A DNA stretch of 64,000 nt. Origin: Clavaria fumosa. Taxonomy: Eukaryota; Basidiomycota; Agaricomycetes; Agaricales; Clavariaceae. Position 1 is the stretch's first letter; each line of letters opens with the position of its first letter. This document shows positions 1-11,637 of this stretch, piece by piece. Under the pieces are notes generated by a model. That model made no database searches. It was given only the letters and a program-made list of their open reading frames with translations, and was not told where the DNA came from. The position numbers and the translations under genes are program-made. The stretch lies in the NCBI GenBank assembly GCA_951802425.1, contig OX637796.1, forward strand, positions 310,001-374,000, given 5' to 3'.

Positions 1-1819
1 TGGCATAGTTACTAGCATTGCACTCGATATGGAACTGGCCTTTCTCGAGTGGGGAATGGAGCACTGGGGGGTTCATTAAGAGCCTTTTGAGCTCTTCGAA
101 AGCTGCTTGCCTCTCGGGTGTCCAGACCCAAGGAGTAAGCCCTGTAAGTTCGTGCAGGGGCTTTGCGACTTTCGAGAAATTTGGAATGAACCTCCAGTAA
201 TAGTTTAGGAGACCTATGAACTTTTGGAGTTCTTTGAGGTTTTTAGGGATGGGCCAATCCTGGATCCCACTTCTTAGGTGACAGTTCAATCTTCCCTTTG
301 GACAAAACAAGTCCAAGGTATGTGACCCTATTAACCTCAAATTCACATTTTGATGGTCTCACACACAAACCAAAATTGTGCAGTGCAGTGAGGACTTGCC
401 TCAGAGAATGGTGTAGATCCCTTTCTGAACTGTTAGTGTGAATAAGTATGTTGTCAATGTATACTTTCACATGTCCAGTAGCGATCAATGCCATAAGCAC
501 CATGTTCATGGTCATTTGGAATTGGCTTGGTGCATTGCACATTCCAAATTGCATTACCATTGGTATAAAAAGACTGAAGATAGTGACGAACGCTGCCAGC
601 AGCTGTGATGCTTCATCCAGGGGTAGATTATGAAATCCCCACATTACATCAATAGTGGTGTATAGGTCGTCATCCCCTACACCATCAACCAAGTCTCTTA
701 TCAAAGGAAGAGGGTAACAGTTTTTCACTGTTAAGTTGTTTAACTTTGTGTAATTGACTATGGGTCTTAGTCTATAAGAACCATCCCTTTGTAGCTCCTT
801 TTTAAAGAAGAATGGAGATGACCATTCTGAATGGATGACTTCTTTGATGTGTCCCTGTGAGAGAGCTTTGTCTAGATATTCTCTCAACTTTTGGGTATGT
901 TCGGGATTCATAGGGTACAATTTCGACCTAAAGGGTTTGGCACCAGGCTTTAGCTCTATGTGCATGTCAAATCCTGGTCGATTAATTGCACCCTTCCTGA
1001 ATATTTCATCACTGAAAACAGTGGGGAATTCCTTTTGTAGTTCTGATAGGAAATCCACTTCAACAATGTTCACAGTGATGGTAGCCACTGAAGAATTATC
1101 CCATCTAGGGAGTGAAATCCATCTTTTGGCCCAGTTTATTTGGGGTTGGTTTTTCTTTAACCAATCATATCCCAAGTATACTTTACTGGAACCAGTGTTG
1201 AACAATGGAAATGTCATTTCCTCAACATGGTTTTTTCCGATCAAGATGGAGGTTGTGACAGTACTGGTGGCTTCATTTGCACTCCAGATACTGTCAGCCA
1301 ATCATGCTCTCATGGGTTTATCCAAGGGGGTAGTTTTGAGCACCTGCTCACTAGCCCACTCTTGGTCCATTATGGAGAGGGTGCAGCCCGAGTCAGCACT
1401 TCAATTGGTTTGGCTTTTATCCCTTGCCTAAGGCTTATTTTTATCTCCAGACATTTCCTGCCAGCACATGGAATAATGTCTGTTTTTGGTTCGGATTTTT
1501 GCCTCTGCACATCTCTCTCACCAAGTGTGTGGAAAATACTATTCATTTCGACTAGATTATTAGGAAGGAATGAAGTTGTAAAATAGTCCGATTCACTTTG
1601 TTTCCAGACTGCAGACACTTTCACCATACTAAGAGCAGTGTGGTTTCTACTCTTTTCAGTATACTCTTGGTCTGTAGTATTGTTTTTGTAAGTTTTTATG
1701 GGTAATTTATCTAATTTTACAAATGAGCTATCGTCCATACTATAGTCCACAACACAAGAGTGAGATTTGGGGTATAGGGGACCAGGCGCAGTGGATGCGC
1801 TCACTTCCTGGTCCCTCAA
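1..1819 (-). pseudogene. Gypsy Pol: protease and reverse transcriptase, degenerate
   Basis: The polyprotein would process Gag-Pol and copy element RNA into cDNA. The aspartic protease active site DSGCT lies at about 1385-1399 but is out of frame with the upstream ORF (1819-1370), and a TGA interrupts the frame near 1308. Reverse transcriptase follows in 1301-243: LKPGAKPFR, LRPIVNYTKLN, MQFGMCNAPSQFQ and VYIDNILI are recognisable. The catalytic YxDD box reads YIDN, so the second aspartate is lost. A further frameshift near 255 precedes the connection motif (LQKFIGLLNYYWRFIP), which continues to the window edge. Confidence 0.88.
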
Positions 1820-3012
1820 AAATCCTGGGAGGAACCTGCTCCCTGCATTTGTTGGACCGCCTGGGTCAACAACTTGACTTGTTCCTGAAGGATCGCTAGC
1901 TGGTCCTTCAGGGCTGCGTTCTCCTTGCAGACTTGTTCAACATCAACTTCCTCAGCATATTCATGCTGGGAGGTCTCGTTTTCATCTTCCTCAAGTTCCT
2001 CTTCTTGAGGTTCCTGAGGTTCTTCCTCGGCAGTTTCACTGATACTGTCGAGGGCGCGTGCTTTTACCCCACTGGGGGGTGCGGGTTGTGGGCAATCTTT
2101 TATGAAATGCCCAGTTCTTCCACACCTATGACAGGTAGGCACTGCTTTCGAAGTAGTGGCCTGTTTGTAGGTGGGCGGTGCTCCTACTGTTGCAGGAGGT
2201 GCTGGCCTCGCCGGAACTATAGGTCTTACTGGGGGTCTACTCCAGTAAGGAGGTTTGGGTGCCACTTCGCTGGCACAATGGACTTCCTGACTGGGGAATT
2301 CTGTTCTCTCGCTTGCCTTTCTAGTCATTCGATTCGGGTTTTAAACCGAGTCTCGGACACGTCAATACTTATTATTCGGTTTTTGAGTTCCGAATAATGA
2401 GTGAGAACCAGTCCCATGCTATAGATCGATCGTATGATCGATCTCAAGACCTGTTGCTCGATATATCTTTTAATAAAGAGGAAGTTCCCCGGCAAGTAAG
2501 GGTCAACTTCCGCTTGTGCGAGAAGTGCTTCGAGCCTGTCAAAGTACGTCTCTGCGCTTCCAGCGCCTTGTCGGAGGTTTTCTACGGCTACATAGGCATC
2601 CTCCTCAGCGGTTTGATCTTTGAACCGTGTCCTGAAGGCGTTCAGGAACTCAATCCATGATGGCCAGCCATCATATTCATATTTGTCTTGGGCAGTCTGC
2701 GCCCAGACTTCTGCAGATCCTTCGCTGCAGAGTGACAAGGTCAAAATGACCTTATTTAGTTGATTCGCGAACTGACTTGGGTCAGATGCGAAGTATAAAT
2801 TAAGCTTTCTAAGGAAAGCTTTAAATTTTTTCTTGTCTCCGTTGTATGGAGATGGCGGGGAGAGTTTTAACCTTCCTTCACCATTTGAGGTCATATGGTG
2901 GGGGAGGGCTGTCTGCTCTCGTTTCATCATATGGTGAGGGGTCCCATGCCGCGACTCCCTCATCATCGATGCATCGTTGAACCCTTCTTCTTCGTGAGGA
3001 TCTGGCAGTGGG
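1816..3012 (-). pseudogene. Gypsy Gag (capsid plus CCHC zinc knuckle), frameshifted
   Basis: This is the structural Gag that would form the virus-like particle and bind element RNA. The first frame (3012-2325) carries a proline-rich N-terminus and a retrotransposon Gag core with motifs such as PPSPYNGDKKKFKAFL and FRTRFKDQTAEEDA. The second frame (2328-1816) has a CCHC knuckle (CHRCGRTGHFIKDC, about 2100-2143) and an acidic, coiled-coil-like tail. The two frames overlap by a few bases near 2325, so either one frameshift mutation or a programmed shift joins them; mutation is likelier given the damage downstream. No LTR precedes it. Confidence 0.85.
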
Positions 3013-3015
3013 GGT

Positions 3016-3751
3016 AGTCATGTGACAGCATTACCTGTTGCTGGCCCTGCATAAACCAGCCAGGAGAGAAGGACTTGATTCTGGCACCAAAATTACCTCC
3101 ACCTTTGGGTTTGACAAATCCTGTAGTACACCCAGCATTACTTGGCAAGTCTCTGTCCAGATGCTTGCTAATGTGCTCACACCCTATGTTGTACTGCTCC
3201 TGTAAATTGGTTAGAAAATATGGCTCAAAAAGTATTGCCTTATCTCACCACTCTAGCACTAGAAAGAATTCTAGGCAGACCCCACAGCAAGATACGACCA
3301 TGCTTATCAAGTATTGTGCAGGGTTCCTCTTGAACACCCAGGTCTTGAGGCTGCTTGAAATACTTGCTGAATTTTACCATGGCTGCATTGAAATTATTGT
3401 TGCATTTGGCAATGAGATTGATATGTTTCATGCTGTCTGCAAACCGATCTATGTCCCATTCAGTTTGAACTGAATGGTCAAATTGTTCAGCTGATTGTTG
3501 CAAGTCATTTATTATAAGCTAATGCACTTGGGTTGAAGAGGGCATAGGCCAGTTAGAACTACACATTGTAGTTCTTCTTGAGTCACAGGTTGGTCGTTAG
3601 CATTACTCTTGTTGCTGGAATCTATGGCAACTCTCAATTCCTCAAGTTTGCCCCAAATTTTCAACCTTCCTTCAATTTTAGATGGCTTAACAGGATTAAA
3701 AATTGATGACTTGCCTTGTCTTGAGTGGCTTTTGCATTTTATGAGGAACAT
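3016..3751 (-). pseudogene. N-terminal half of a Tet/JBP-like 2-oxoglutarate oxygenase family protein
   Basis: Three exon pieces read on the minus strand: 3751-3512, 3503-3249 and 3199 to about 3020. The last two are separated by a clean 49-bp intron (GTGAG donor at 3248, TTTACAG acceptor ending at 3200). Motifs such as ILDKHGRILLWGLP and the SPGWFMQGQQQ segment resemble the amplified Agaricomycete Tet/JBP-like family, whose full-length members go on to a double-stranded beta-helix with HxD...H iron ligands. That catalytic half is absent because Gypsy sequence begins at about 3015-3025. A frame change near 3505 joins the first two pieces poorly. Family assignment is by memory of motifs, so moderate confidence. 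Confidence 0.55.
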
Positions 3752-4143
3752 GCTTGCATATCGTAGTGCATAAGAGGCTCCACATGGTGCCTTTCAAAGT
3801 AGATGGCCTTGGGTGGGCATTAGACATCAACTCAGCTCAGTTAGACAATACATATGCATCACAAGGAGCATAATTGGTCCTCTTGTTTGAGCCAGATAAG
3901 CCAGTCTCTTGATGCTTCCTTTTGGCCATTGGATGAGCTGAATTCACAAATCTATGTTAGGGGGTTTGACAGACAACAAGGTCACATGACTCCTTTTTTT
4001 TCTCTTTCTTCTTGTGAATCAGCATTTATATACTGCAACATGTGGCAAGACAAAGATGTAGTTGTATGTATGGTACATATATGAGATAAAGGATGAATTG
4101 GGGACAGAGGTATGTGGCATGAGTTTGTAGGTTATATTGCCAT
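3752..4143. other. No gene recognised
   Basis: AT-rich, CpG-poor spacer between the Tet-like fragment and the LINE remnant. It contains a GTCACATGAC decamer (3980-3989) and a pyrimidine tract, but no supported coding sequence or repeat boundary. Confidence 0.5.
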
Positions 4144-5611
4144 CATTTAGTGTGGGTCAGGCAGGTTTGTTGGGTATGATGCAGTATCAAAGAGGTTAAG
4201 GCCAGGTAGTTCTGGTGGGATAGGGGGTTTGAGCAGCTCTCCAGTTGAAGTGAATACTCCAGAGATTTGTAAGAATTTCGCAATGGCGAGTAGTCCTTTG
4301 GTACCACTGAGTGGGATCAGCAGAGAGTGGTTGTGATGCACTTCCGATAGTATGTGTCAGTGTTCATCATATGCTTGGCAATTATGGAATATATGGTCTA
4401 TGTATCTCATCGCTGGAGTTGTTGGGATCGTGTCTCCGCAGAGGCATTCGGGTATCATGAGGTATTTTCATATGCTTGTAATATGGTGGGTTATCCCATG
4501 CAGTGTTCGCACTTGTGTTAGCTGTCCAAAAACTTCTGGTTGGTCTGCGAGTTGTGTGAAGACTCTCCCTCATTTGTTCATGGGAGGGTCTAGTGCATTT
4601 GCTTCTCCGAATGATCCTGTGAATGGGAAATTTTTCATTAGTTTGTGCCATTTGCATGGTACGAGTTGAGTCTGCTTCTCTGCATGGTATGAACGTGATT
4701 CTGATGAGAAGCCTCCTGGTTTCTTGTGTCCTTTTCTCACTAGTTTGTCTGCCTTCTCATTTATCTCGAATCCTTTGTGTCCTGATATCCATTGTAGGCT
4801 GATGTGGTGTTTGTTGTTGGACAGGAACTCGCATGTGAGGTTGGTGAACAATATGGACATTCCTTGGGGAGGATGTGGTTTGGTATCTGTTATGTTTTTT
4901 AGTGCAGAAGAACTGTTGGATAGGAGGGCTATGTTTCATATTTCTTGGTGGTCCTGGCAGTAGTGGGTGGTGAGGTACATGCCCACCATTAGGGGTAAGG
5001 ATTCTCTGTCATATGCATTGGTTCATGTGCCCACACTGTATGATCTTTCAAATGCGATGTTGTTTCCGTGTTTGGCATGTATTCCAGCACCAGTCCTCTT
5101 AGGACTATGTATGAGTCTCCTGTTTTGGAGTGCTTCTCTTGGGGGGGTGGGTAGTCTTGGTTGGCTTAGTCTTTGTAGGTCGACTTGTTTTCTTGAACCG
5201 TCAGTACCTGTGTATAGAGTATTAATTGTGTTCAGTATGTTAGAAGTGAGTTGTGAGATTTCTTCTTCATATTGTTCTTGGTGTTCTCTTTTTTGAGGGT
5301 ATTGTGTTGATGCATGGGTGTGAGTCTAAGGGGTCCTGCCATGGTGGACTGGTGAGTGGGTCTAGTGGCGGAGTTTTTGGTGCTTGTGCAATTCCTTGGA
5401 GAGGTGTTTGTCTTGAGTGGGGGGTTCAGATAATAAATGGTTGAAGGTTGTGAAGTGATAGTCGCATCTTGTTTGGTGGTGGCAGTATGCGATCTAGGAC
5501 AGGGGAGGAATATATGGTCTATGTATCTTGTCACTGGAGTTGTTGGGATCGTGTCTCCACAGAGGCATTCGGGCTCGTGAGGTATTTTCATACACTTGTA
5601 ATATGGTGGAG
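4144..5611 (-). mobile_element. LINE (non-LTR retrotransposon) 3' fragment with RNase H domain
   Basis: Minus-strand frames show an RNase H domain of the fungal LINE type: TGTDGSRKQ (first Asp region, about 5200), HISLQWISGHKGFEINEKAD (about 4770-4830), then a C-terminal zinc-ribbon-like segment LCGDTIPTTPAMRYIDH and a conserved LINE tail (SGTKGLLAIAKFLQISG, 4341-4147). The C-terminal segment is present twice (4387-4490 and 5518-5611, about 90% similar by eye), so two LINE copies are joined. Several stops and frame changes make it non-functional, and the reverse transcriptase is missing. Confidence 0.72.
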
Positions 5612-5637
5612 GAACAGATGCTTTACACTACTGTAGT

Positions 5638-7211
5638 CTAGTTTTGATTTATAACTAGCCAGTGCCCTCCAAAAATTTTGCCTCCCAGCCAAACTTTCTC
5701 CTCAGGCACATTAAATAGTAGTTTGTTTGTGCACTGTGGATTACGACAAGCAAATATTCTCACCCCAGCATTACCAGTGGATGATACCCAGGAGTGGATG
5801 CAGCCACAAGCCTTGCACTGCACTGGGAGCTGATTTCCCCAAGGGTGAAGCTCAGGGTGAACCCACATATAACGAGCACCATGTATTTGTCCCTCTCTTG
5901 CCTGGAGATGGACAATGTCAGGGTGGTGACAAATTGCTGATGTCGCAGGTAGGAGCCTCCAGAGACAGTCCTCCAGAGGGAATCCCTCCACCAGAACTTG
6001 CTGAATGTAGCCAACTATGAACCCTACCATAAGGCAAGGTTGCAGCTCAGCAGCTGTGAATGCAATGACATTTGATATTAAAAGGCTGGAAATCTTGATT
6101 AATTAGCAAATTGAGAGTGCTAGTTATTGTCTTACCACTTGGTTGCCTCTGGTAGCTCTGAATAACTATGGAAGTTCTTGACTAATGTTCCACAGGACAT
6201 CATCCACAATGTGACCTCTGCCCCTTTGAGGAATGTCAAGTGGGCAGGGGGGAGGATGACATCAAGAAACTAAGGCTTCAAATTAGCTGGAGGCAGATGC
6301 ATTGTAAACAAACTCACAGGTTTGACCTGGGTGCATAACCCAGGTGAAAGAAAGAGGTTGCCAGTGTCACCATGAGAATGATTCATAATAAAAATTATGA
6401 TGTGGGGATGTTTATTTCTGTGAAAATGGTTAGTACAATATGATATGAAACAGAAAGCTCATACTGAATCTTATGCACCAAGCTCTTTATGTACTCTGCA
6501 TGCAAATTGATAAGGATGTCATTGGCAAGATCGAACACAACCTCTTCATGCTGCAACGCCTCATCTACAACTGCATATAGTCAGTGAGAAGTCTTGCCAG
6601 CATTCCAGCAGGATCCATTCCTTTGAGGAGAAAGTGCAAGACAAGTAGTCCTTTGTTGCTGACATGAGAATTTGCAGTCATTTGAAAATTGCCTACTACC
6701 TTGAGAGGTTGTGCAAACGCTGGTCACAATCTTGCCATGTCGGGCTTCCCATTGATGATGTCAAGGCCCTTTGTCAAATAGAACCCCTGCAATGCAAAGA
6801 TAAGAGAACAAAACAGATTAAGTAAATCAATGCTCACATAATATGGGCTGAGGGTGGGTCCTTTGAAAGACCGAGCATGGCAGGTGAGACACATGAACTT
6901 GAGGTGTTTGGTGTCAATTGAAGTTGGGACAGTGAGGCATTTTGTGCATAGCGCCTGAGCACAGTAATTGCAGACAAAAAGAAAACCACCATTGAGGCAC
7001 ATGTAGCAGAACTGTGGAAAGAATTTATTGTTTTGTACCAGTGCTCAGAGCAAAGGCGAATACTCACATTTTCACCCTCACTAGCAAATTGTGGTCTAAC
7101 CAGCACTGTAGAAGTAGCTGTCATTCTTGTGGATACAGCTGACCCTGGGACAATGCGGAGAGCACGACCACCAGTACTTCTCTTTGCCATTTGTTTGTTT
7201 TGAGCCATTGC
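5638..7211 (-). pseudogene. Zinc-finger protein of an amplified Agaricomycete hypothetical family
   Basis: Minus-strand exons can be followed from an N-terminus near 7205 (TGGRALRIVPGSAVSTRMT), through a cysteine cluster (CNYCAQALCTKC ... CLTC, about 6990-6880) resembling a PHD/RING-type finger, to a C-terminal exon (6030-5638). That exon carries HPWGNQLPVQCKACGC and IFACRNPQCTNK, a second C-x2-C...C-x4-C zinc ribbon. The middle (about 6060-6780) keeps scattered family-like words (EEVVFDLANDILINLHAEY) but has stops. Function is unknown; the two zinc ribbons suggest nucleic-acid or protein binding. Copies of such genes usually accompany repeats. Confidence 0.5.
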
Positions 7212-7250
7212 GAGGGGGATAAGCACTAAGAGTGAGCAAGGGTCATGCAT

Positions 7251-8110
7251 ATATAATGTTTTTCAGATCACCTTGACTACAACAATACAAGACTACATCT
7301 CTTGAATAGGGGAGGTTCAGTCAACAGTGGTACCACACAACGATTAGACAGAGGGGAGAACAAGGTGTGAAGTGATAAGTTCAGACAAGAAGGAAGTTTC
7401 CATAACTACCAGGGTAGGCAAGTACAATGATTGGACAAAGGGGGAACAAGACATGTTCAGACCAGGAAGGACTACTGTATCTGTAGTTACAAAGGCACAA
7501 CAAGAATATATCCAAGGCTGGAACAAAGCATCTAAGAGAGCATGATGAGTGTTGAGAAGGGTCTAATGCTCAAATGTTCTCTCATTTACTTGTGTCTATA
7601 ATAGTTCTCATTCACTTGTTTATAGTTGTCCCTTTGTGTCTACCTGCTCTCCTCTCCTTGTATTTACCTACTGGTGCCATCATGCCCTCTTGGCATTCAT
7701 GCTATGGCCCTGTAGTGGATACTTGCGATGACAGCAGAGGGTGCATGGCTTCAAAGCCATTAGCCCTGCTTAAGGTTAGGGTTAGGGCTGCAAAACTGCA
7801 AAAGTTACAGTGCAATTTCTTTATATCATCTTCATTTCAAAAAAAGTGTCAAGTACAAATGATTTACAAGTCTGTCTAGTGTAAAATGTATCAAAAAGAA
7901 AACCATGTCTGGCATTTACATCAGAGGATGGGTGGCCAAATCCACCTCTGACTAGCCATTCACATTGCAATATATGCTTCATTGCAAAGAGGGCACTACA
8001 ATCTAAGCAGTGCCCCACTTTGCTGAAGCAAGAGTTCCCCCCAGTCTCAAGTAGATAGAAAAACAGACTTACTGATCATTGTCCATAAGAGAGGGAATCT
8101 GTAAGAAACT
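7251..8110. other. No gene recognised
   Basis: CpG-poor intergenic DNA. It includes one short run of the fungal telomere-type hexamer (about 7777-7790, two units), too short to be telomeric. No supported ORF, RNA or element boundary was seen. Confidence 0.5.
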
Positions 8111-8119
8111 GGGGTGGGA

Positions 8120-8269
8120 GGATGCTAACCACATGGCAGCTAGCAGTCCATCCTGGAGCCCATATGGCAACCCCAAGGTATGAGTGGGGTGAGAGGATGC
8201 TAACCACATGGTGGCTAGCAGTCCATCTCGGAGCCCATACAGCAACCACAGGGTATGAGCACAAGCAAA
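8120..8269. repeat. Two-copy 75-bp tandem repeat
   Basis: The segment starting GGATGCTAACCACATGG at 8120 recurs at 8195 with the same order of words (CTAGCAGTCCATC, GGAGCCCATA, CAACCCCAAGGTATGAG). Period is 75 bp with roughly ten differences. ORFs here read through the repeat in both strands and are not considered genes. Confidence 0.8.
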
Positions 8270-8654
8270 ACAAAATCACTTACAATGATGAGGGGTTGGG
8301 GGAGGTCATCTGCATGATAGACGACACTCACATCCTTGGCCCAATTGGCCACCCCAGGTGGGTATGAATGAGAGTTGGTTGGGGCCAGCTCACATCTAAA
8401 CTGCCACCAAACCAAAAGGCCCATATGGCCACCCTCTTCACATAAAATTCTGAAAAACCACATCAATGAGCACCATCAACCAATAATGAGTCACATTGGA
8501 ATAAACACACCTCTGCAGGTGTCGAGCTAAGAGACACCTGATGACAGACAAGGGCAGCATTCCCTGTGCGGCACTGCAGTTGCCACACAGAGAATGCTGT
8601 CCCTGTCCATCACAAACCATAAAATAGATGTCCCAGGCAGTGTAGCAGGAGGTT

Positions 8655-8762
8655 CGGTGGGTGGGTAGACAGGGGAAACAAGGCGGACAAGAGCAATGAG
8701 GCGGATGAGAGTGACAAGGCAGACAAGAGCGATGAGGCGGACAAGAGTGAGGTGATGGAGCA
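8655..8762. repeat. Minisatellite, degenerate 15-30 bp units
   Basis: Repeated words GGCGGACAAGAGCGATGA and GACAAGGCAGACAAGAG form about five imperfect units. ORFs rich in Ser, Pro and Cys on the minus strand are products of the repeat. Confidence 0.7.
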
Positions 8763-9007
8763 GAGGATGATGTGGCAGAAGACAAAAGATGGTGTGACCA
8801 TCTTTGTTTGTTTTTTTATATGAGGTGATTCAACATTTGGCTCTGTTTGTTGATATTGATATGTCACATGATCTCAATAAATTACATGATCACATGTTGC
8901 CTTCTCACTGCCCTGCTCGCTCCCACCCTGCCATGCCTCCCGCTTGCTCCTCACTCTGCCGCGTCTGACCCGCTTCTCACCCACCCACTCTCCGCTCTGG
9001 TAATCCC

Positions 9008-9165
9008 AGTGCACCCTGTGCCCTGCTTCTGCCGCTTAGTGCACCCTGCGCCCTGCCCACACCGCTTAGCACACCCTGCACTCCATCCACACCACCTGGC
9101 GCACCCTGCGCTCCATCCACACTGCCTGGGCCCTGCATATGCCATCTGGTGCACCCTGTACTCTG
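9008..9165. repeat. Minisatellite, about 36-bp units
   Basis: Units built on CACCCTGCGCTCCATCCACA follow each other about four times with substitutions. The region is pyrimidine-rich on the plus strand. Confidence 0.7.
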
Positions 9166-9239
9166 CCTACACCAACCCTGCCTTACTGCCCACTCCCCAC
9201 CTCATGTCAGCAATGGTGCATTGTTGTCCCATCCCCTTC

Positions 9240-10330
9240 TCCCCTTGCTACTCTTTCAGCCTCATGGCAACCACAGCAGCAGCATCAACGACAACGACAA
9301 CAATGGCTGCATGGCCAGCAACGACGGCGGTGATGACAGGTAGCGGCAGCGGCAGCTGCATGGCCAGTGATGACGACAACAGTGGCAGCAGCAGCGGCCA
9401 GCGATGACAACAGCGGTGGTGGTGGCAGCACAGCAGCATGTGGCAGCAATGGCCCAAGCCCCCAACAGTGGTCATAGACCAATGTCAGGGACTGGGGCCA
9501 TTGCAGCAGCAGCAGCAGCAGCAGCAACAATGATGGCTACGTGGCCAGCGACAACAATGACAACGACAGCAGCGGCCATCAATAGTGATGATTGTGACGA
9601 TTGTGACAGCTGCATGGCCAGCGATGATGACAGTGGCAGCAGCGCAGCAGCAGCAGTGGTGGTGGCAGCAGCCATCAATAATGACAATGAAGACGGCTGC
9701 ATGGCCAGCAAAGACAATGACGATGGCAGCGGCGGCAGCAGCAGCAGCGGTGGTGTGGCAGCATGCAGTGGCAGTGGCCCAAGCCCCCAACAGTGGTCAT
9801 AGACCAATGGCAGGGACTGGGGCCATTGGGCAAGGAGTGGCTGGGTGGAAAGTGGCAGTAGGGGCAGCAGGGCAGGGAATGGCAGCAGAGTGTGGAATGT
9901 GGAACCAGGGTGGCAGCAAGGCAGGGAATGGGTGGGTGATGAGCAGGTCACAGAATTGGTTGGTGACAAGCAGGTCAGGGGCGGCAGGATGAGAAGCAGG
10001 TCAGGGATCAAGGATCAGGGATGGTAACAAGGCATGGAGGAGGGAGCAGGGGCAGCAGCACAGCGGTGATGCATGACAGATCGAGGGTGGCAGCAGGGCG
10101 GGGAGTGTGGCCGGGCAGGGAGTGTGGCAGATGAGGACCATGGCAGGGTGGGGACCATGGCGGGGCAGGGAGCAGACCGCTCCCTGCCCCATCAGACACA
10201 TGATGAAGCAGACCAATCAGGGGTGGCGGCAGGGCAGGGAGTGATGAGATGGGGGTGATGCAACGCAACAGGAGATGGCAGTGGTCGGGAGGTGGAGGAA
10301 GTCGCCAAGGACAGGAAGGTGTCATCCAGT
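9240..10330. repeat. GCA/CAG-rich low-complexity island with internal duplication
   Basis: Long stretches of imperfect (GCA)n and (GGCAGC)n, with an uninterrupted GCAGCAGCAGCAGCAGCA run near 9503. The block containing CCCAAGCCCCCAACAGTGG occurs twice, about 325 bp apart (near 9450 and 9775). Six-frame ORFs of Ala, Ser, Cys or Leu monotony follow from trinucleotide periodicity, not from selection for protein. From 9830 the repeat changes to GGCAGGG-rich purine sequence. Confidence 0.8.
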
Positions 10331-10510
10331 GGGGACGCCTAGTGCTGATATCGCTGAAAATTGTACTACAAATGACATTATTTTTCTCATGTTACCTTTC
10401 CTTTCATTTAGGAGCCTTCTGTGCTCATACACCACTTCCATGTCATTAGAGGGAGACCACCCGGGTTGTGCTACATTCAGATTTCAAGCAGAAGCACAAG
10501 AGCAGAGGCC

Positions 10511-10751
10511 TGTGACACTCTGTAAAAAAGGAAAGTCAGGTGACTGCAGCAAAAAACACATTTAGTCAAGTTGCCCTTCTGATGCTTGACTATCAATTGA
10601 CTTCCACTGGACTAATTTAGCCATGTGATAGTCAAGTGATAGTCAAGCTACTTGACTAAATTCCCTTTTTGCTGCAGACACTTGACTATAATTTGACTGG
10701 ATTCCCTTTTTGCCACAGACACTTGACTTTCCATTTTTACAGAGTGTGACA
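10511..10751. mobile_element. MITE (241 bp) with about 35-bp terminal inverted repeats
   Basis: The left end starts TGTGACACTCTGTAAAAA and the right end is its near-perfect inverse (TTTTTACAGAGTGTGACA, ending 10751). Inside, the heptamer CTTGACT and its complement recur at least eight times. No coding capacity. Target duplication could not be fixed by eye, so the superfamily is left open. Confidence 0.75.
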
Positions 10752-11637
10752 TGTAACAGTGGGGATCCCGGGCACTGCCACCATCATCCTTCTTAGTACT
10801 TGAATCCTTGTTACTTGAACTCACTCCCAAACCACACTTTCAATGTCTACTTCAATGAACAAATTCTCTTCCTCAACAAGCAAGATGTCATGGATCCATT
10901 GACAAATTCTGCAGCGTATTTTGGCACCTCCCTTCCTGCACACCCTTTGCCAAAGCAGGAACAACTGATCAAAACTGTAAAGTTCCTTGATGGGGGCCTG
11001 GAATGAATGCGAGACATCCAGGTCAAGTCTGTACTTCTAAACCTTGAGATGATGGCATTTGCCATCACTTGGTTTGGCTTGGTTTGTGTCCAGCAATTTT
11101 TTTATTGGGAATTATAACTAACATTCTCTCAGAATAATGCCACAGGTTTTGCTGAGTTGACCCAGGACTGGGTGAATATTTTAAATGAGTGAGAGCAACA
11201 TAGTTTGCCTTATCCAAATTTCCAACTAAGTTTTTTCACACAGACAATTAGAAAGCAAGGGTCTTCCTCTGTCTTCCAGCCTTGTCTCAAGGCTCACAGA
11301 TCCATGTCTTGGCCTGATGCTCTTTGACCATGTGTGTGGACTCTTCCAATACTGCCTGTCTGTCAGTCCCCTTTTTGCCCTGACAACAAGGGCATTTGAC
11401 CAGTCACAACTGTGATGAAGTTTCTTGGTATCAGTGAGTGCCTCATTTTTATGTCAGATTGTGTTTACAAAACAGGCAATATAGACTGCAATGTACTTGG
11501 GTAACAAAAAGCCTGCATTTTTGGGCACTATGGACCCAATAGCAGGTTATTATCACCATCTGGTCAGATGATTTATGACTTTCACCCAAAAATCAGTGCA
11601 AAACAGGTGATGGGTGATTTCTAATCACCATTAAAAT
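10752..11637. other. No gene recognised
   Basis: CpG-poor spacer. Short ORFs (10800-11068) show no recognisable domain and no start context worth supporting. Confidence 0.45.

Larger units (their letters stand above)
1..3015 (-). mobile_element. Ty3/Gypsy LTR retrotransposon remnant, 5'-truncated
   Basis: On the minus strand the order is Gag, zinc knuckle, aspartic protease, reverse transcriptase and the start of the RT/RNase H connection, which is the Ty3/Gypsy pol order as far as it is visible. The element leaves the window at position 1, so RNase H, integrase and the 3' LTR are not seen. No LTR or convincing primer-binding site separates the Gag start from the Tet-like exon at 3015-3025, so the 5' end is truncated. 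Frameshifts and stops mean it cannot encode a working polyprotein. Confidence 0.9.

Noticed and set aside
835..1586. Plus-strand ORFs opposite the Gypsy pol region
   Set aside because: Antisense shadows of the reverse transcriptase and protease frames.
3075..3095. TGGTGCCAGAATC on the minus strand as a Gypsy primer-binding site
   Set aside because: It lies inside a Tet-like exon in frame with conserved-looking residues, and no LTR precedes it.
9240..10325. Many ORFs of up to 186 codons in the GCA-rich island
   Set aside because: Monotonous Ala/Ser/Cys/Leu composition in every frame; trinucleotide periodicity explains the openness.
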